Shown piece after piece: positions 16,162-18,711 of a stretch of 18,711 bases of DNA. A program made the translations under genes and the position numbers. The DNA lies in the NCBI GenBank assembly GCA_029287755.1, contig JARFQM010000041.1:1-18711 (forward strand), written 5' to 3'. How positions within the stretch are numbered: position 1 is the stretch's first letter; the number at the start of each line of letters is the position of its first letter. Below the pieces are notes generated by a model. It did no database searches, was not told where the DNA came from, and was given only the letters and a program-made list of their open reading frames with translations. The DNA comes from Desulfofustis sp. (GTDB lineage: Bacteria > Desulfobacterota > Desulfobulbia > Desulfobulbales > Desulfocapsaceae).

Positions 16162-18515
16162 CCATCTATTGCCACTGCTTCTTTACCAAATACGGTTTCC
16201 CTGAAGAAGTCGATGAGCCGCTGCCGTCTGGTGCGCATTTTTTTCTGCTCAGGAATGAGATGAGTTGGTCCTACCCGCAGGATTGACATCTTATATTCGA
16301 TGTGACTGGCAAAACGGTTGTCGAGATACCAGGCATACATCAGGCCCAGCAGCAACCCCGGCGGAGTGAAACCTTCTTGGCCGTTGACGGTTCTGGTGAA
16401 ATGGGTACTGGTCTGCTCAACCATCCTGGAGAGCTGCAGAAAATAGCGCAGTTCAGCATCATCGAAGTAGCAGAAACGCTCCTCTTCACTTCTCAGTGAC
16501 AGGTGATACACGGCTCCAATTTCTTTTCCTTCATAGAGCAGCGGAGTAATCAGTTTGCCGGCGGCATAATCTCCCAGCAGTGCCTGCCCGAGAGCGATTA
16601 AAAATGATACCTCGAGGCTGCTCCTGGTCCGGAGGCGGTCTTCTCTTATCTTAACCAGCCTGTCTTCGGGATCGTAAAAAGAAAAGACATTATCCCAGCG
16701 TTGATCCCTTCGCCATCTGTCCTCGCTTACACAGGTAATGCCCTCGATGAAATCAAGATGGGAGACTGGTATGTCCTGATGAGACCAGATGATGTCGGCC
16801 AGGATCGCAACGATCTCAGCACTGCTCATCATGGTGGAGCCGCACTGTTCGAGATCGATGGAGAGTTCTGCCAAACGCTCAGCAACATTGGCAAATTTAA
16901 CCGAGGGAATCGATATCAGCCTCGATCTGCCAGGCAGGCCAGCCGATGGCACCGTCGCGGCAGGTTTCCGCTGCACCTCCTCAGCGCCTGCCATTAGTTC
17001 CTTGGCCAGAAACAGTGTTTTCACGGTCTGTGCCACGACCTCGGGATCATGCTGAATAACTCCTCTCTCAAGCATTGCCGAGCGGGAAAAAAAACCGCAT
17101 TCAATAGGGGTGAAGCCCCTGCGTTTGATCAGTTCTCTATCAAGGTATATGGGATTTTTGCCCTCCACCGCATAATTCTGAATCACCGATGCCGGAACAT
17201 CCTGCATCGACAGGCAGAGGATCTGGTCGAAGAGCCCCTCGACACCTCCCGGCAGATTGTGTTCATAGGCACGGATCATGTCCGACACATGGAATTTACG
17301 ATCGGGGTTGGCGATAGCCTTGTCCGTCTCGCCTTCCTGAACCCAGAGGTTGGCGATCAGCAACTTCAAGGCGCTCTTATTCTCCCGCACGGCATTGGCA
17401 ATGCCCGGTACCTGCATGACCGGGATGATTGAACTGTAGAGACTGCCTGGGGCCATAATCAGCACGTCTGCGTCCCGGATGTGAGCAAGAACTTTTTTGG
17501 ACACCAACGGCCGACCACAAAAGTCGACAGTCACCCGGGCCACGGCCGATCCCCTCACGGCAATGCTTGATTTATATTCACCGGTAACCTCAACGCCGTC
17601 GCTGTAGAGGAAGCGAAGCTGGGCGGGAACCGGGGTGCATGGCAGGACGGCTTCGGGTCCGGCCCCAATCAGTTCGCCGATAGCGGAAATGGCGCCGTTA
17701 ATGGCCTCACCGACCGCGGCCTCCAGGTCAATTCTGTCTCCGACCAGGTTCTCGTTGCCGGCCACCATCCGGATGCCGGCAAGTATCAGCAGATTGCCAA
17801 GACAATGCGGACGTCCGAGGGTAGCCTGGCAGAGCTCATCGTTGAGGCAAAAATCCAAATAATTTTCCAGTGTACTGGCCATCTTTTCGGGCAGCCTGTC
17901 CAACTCGTCAAGACACTCCCTGAGCAGCGCCTTGGCGGACTCAGGCCTGGCAGTGAAGCGATAATTGAAGATGGTGGAAATGTCGTTTACCAGGGCCGCA
18001 GCCTGCCCGGCAGTTAATTGGTAGCGGCTCTCCAGCAGTCGGCGCTGGATGGATGAAATCAGCACGTGCCTGATGTCTCCAAGACCGAAAATCGGCAGAT
18101 CCTTCAGCAACTCGCCGGTGGAGCCGCCGTCATCGGTCACGCAGACGATAGCCCTGCACTGAGGGAATATTTGTTTCAATCCCTCAAACGGTCTGTCCGG
18201 CCAGTTCTGCTGACGGCTGTCCCCGCCAATAATATTGGACAGCCCGGTGCCGCCGCCGAACACCACCACCCTGGCATCATCTACCTCCGTGGAAATAAGC
18301 CTTTCCCTCAGTTCGCCGAACAGAGACGCAGATTCCTTGGTAATTCCTGCAGGGGTGCCGTGCAGTACCAGATCCACCAGCTTTTCCCGCATATCGTAAT
18401 GAGGAAGCAGATCAAACGAGGAAATAGTCCTTTTCTTGAGAGATTCGAGCAGGCCATGTTCCTTTTCGGTAAGGTAAATAGATGAAGGGTGATCAACCAT
18501 AGCGACTCTAGCCAT
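16158..18515 (-). CDS. Long CofD/YvcK-family protein (gluconeogenesis-factor-like) with extra N- and C-terminal regions
   Basis: A 785-residue protein whose middle (about 80-500) matches the CofD/YvcK fold: GGGTGLS (87-93), TDDGGSTG (127-134), GDIRH (146-150), APGSLYSSIIPVMQVPGI (355-372) and a QEGETD segment (393-398). YvcK proteins affect carbon use and cell-wall homeostasis and bind UDP-sugars; CofD is the coenzyme F420 lactyl transferase. Standard members have about 310-450 residues. Here about 80 residues are added in front, and about 280 behind (500-785) after a linker near 512-530. The C-terminal part contains PLLYEGKEIGAVYHL (658-672), loosely reminiscent of a GAF-type strand pair. 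No F420 genes are visible, so a YvcK-like rather than CofD role is favoured. The gene overlaps kdsB by 8 bp. Neither the ATG at 18515 nor that at 18500 has a clear ribosome-binding site, so the exact start is open. Confidence 0.82.
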   Translation of the reverse strand: MARVAMVDHPSSIYLTEKEHGLLESLKKRTISSFDLLPHYDMREKLVDLVLHGTPAGITKESASLFGELRERLISTEVDDARVVVFGGGTGLSNIIGGDSRQQNWPDRPFEGLKQIFPQCRAIVCVTDDGGSTGELLKDLPIFGLGDIRHVLISSIQRRLLESRYQLTAGQAAALVNDISTIFNYRFTARPESAKALLRECLDELDRLPEKMASTLENYLDFCLNDELCQATLGRPHCLGNLLILAGIRMVAGNENLVGDRIDLEAAVGEAINGAISAIGELIGAGPEAVLPCTPVPAQLRFLYSDGVEVTGEYKSSIAVRGSAVARVTVDFCGRPLVSKKVLAHIRDADVLIMAPGSLYSSIIPVMQVPGIANAVRENKSALKLLIANLWVQEGETDKAIANPDRKFHVSDMIRAYEHNLPGGVEGLFDQILCLSMQDVPASVIQNYAVEGKNPIYLDRELIKRRGFTPIECGFFSRSAMLERGVIQHDPEVVAQTVKTLFLAKELMAGAEEVQRKPAATVPSAGLPGRSRLISIPSVKFANVAERLAELSIDLEQCGSTMMSSAEIVAILADIIWSHQDIPVSHLDFIEGITCVSEDRWRRDQRWDNVFSFYDPEDRLVKIREDRLRTRSSLEVSFLIALGQALLGDYAAGKLITPLLYEGKEIGAVYHLSLRSEEERFCYFDDAELRYFLQLSRMVEQTSTHFTRTVNGQEGFTPPGLLLGLMYAWYLDNRFASHIEYKMSILRVGPTHLIPEQKKMRTRRQRLIDFFRETVFGKEAVAIDG

Positions 18516-18711
18516 TAGCGTTGATTAACTCTTCTACCCTGCTCAATTCCTCTCGGGTATCAACCTCCACCGAGTCGTGCGCGGTCAGGACAACCTTGAT
18601 TCGGTAGCCGAATTCAAGGGCGCGGAGCTGCTCGAGCTTTTCAAAATGTTCCCATTCTCCCTCCGGCAACCCCACAAAGGTGAGCAGAAAATTTTTCCGG
18701 TAGCCATAGAC
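18508..18711 (-). CDS. kdsB: 3-deoxy-manno-octulosonate cytidylyltransferase, C-terminal part
   Basis: The last 67 codons of a gene entering from the right edge. The visible sequence has the KdsB C-terminal signature: YGYRKNFL, then LEQLRALEFGYRIKV (26-40 of the visible part) and HDSVEVDTREEL (45-56). KdsB (CMP-KDO synthetase) activates KDO for the LPS inner core, so it shows a KDO-containing outer membrane. The TAG lies 8 bp inside the downstream CofD/YvcK-like gene, so the two are likely co-transcribed and translationally coupled. The N-terminal nucleotide-binding part is outside the window. Confidence 0.93.
   Translation of the reverse strand, partial: VYGYRKNFLLTFVGLPEGEWEHFEKLEQLRALEFGYRIKVVLTAHDSVEVDTREELSRVEELINANG

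Noticed and set aside
16056..16286. A 76-codon + strand frame overlapping the hrpA downstream region
   Set aside because: It runs into the CofD-like gene antisense, has no ribosome-binding site and lacks the coherent topology of the 48-codon frame starting at 16015.
16158..18515. CofD as 2-phospho-L-lactate transferase (coenzyme F420 synthesis)
   Set aside because: No other F420 gene is visible; the GGGTGLS/TDDGGSTG pattern and the kdsB context favour a YvcK-type role.

Overview
The window looks like chromosomal core DNA from a Gram-negative (diderm) bacterium. KdsB and an LptE-like lipoprotein indicate an LPS outer membrane. The gene combination and protein flavour (an S6 with a long acidic tail, a YybS/DUF2232 membrane protein between rpsR and rplI, a very long CofD/YvcK-type protein behind kdsB) suggest a Desulfobacterota / former Deltaproteobacteria lineage, perhaps Desulfobulbales-like. 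That placement is inference by eye. No tRNA, rRNA, insertion sequence, phage gene or CRISPR array was seen, and base composition looks even throughout.

Left part, + strand (116-8677). A single-domain MazG pyrophosphohydrolase is followed by a ribosomal/replication cluster: rpsF, rpsR, a YybS-family membrane protein, rplI, a strong intrinsic terminator, then dnaB, leuS, lptE and dusB. The rpsF leader carries a plausible promoter, a perfect 10-bp hairpin, and a folded element with an unpaired CCG whose closing stem touches the Shine-Dalgarno sequence. This is a good candidate for the S6:S18 autoregulatory RNA.

Middle, - strand (8780-12162). galU (UDP-glucose pyrophosphorylase) and priA (replication-restart helicase) are transcribed leftward and joined by an ATGA stop/start overlap. 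dusB and priA converge across about 100 bp.

Right part. galU and hrpA diverge from a 106-bp region with two inverted repeats. hrpA (DEAH RNA helicase, + strand) is followed after 2 bp by an overlooked 48-codon gene for a two-helix membrane miniprotein. Its stop codon lies in a TTAA shared with the stop of the convergent 785-codon CofD/YvcK-like gene. That gene overlaps by 8 bp the 3' end of kdsB, which enters from the right edge.

Most genes are well-known housekeeping families: translation (S6, S18, L9, LeuRS, DusB, HrpA), replication (DnaB, PriA), nucleotide sanitation (MazG) and envelope precursor supply or assembly (GalU, KdsB, LptE, perhaps the YvcK-like protein). The best candidates for something undescribed are the extended CofD/YvcK protein with its uncharacterised N- and C-terminal regions, the hrpA-linked membrane miniprotein, and the rpsF leader RNA.
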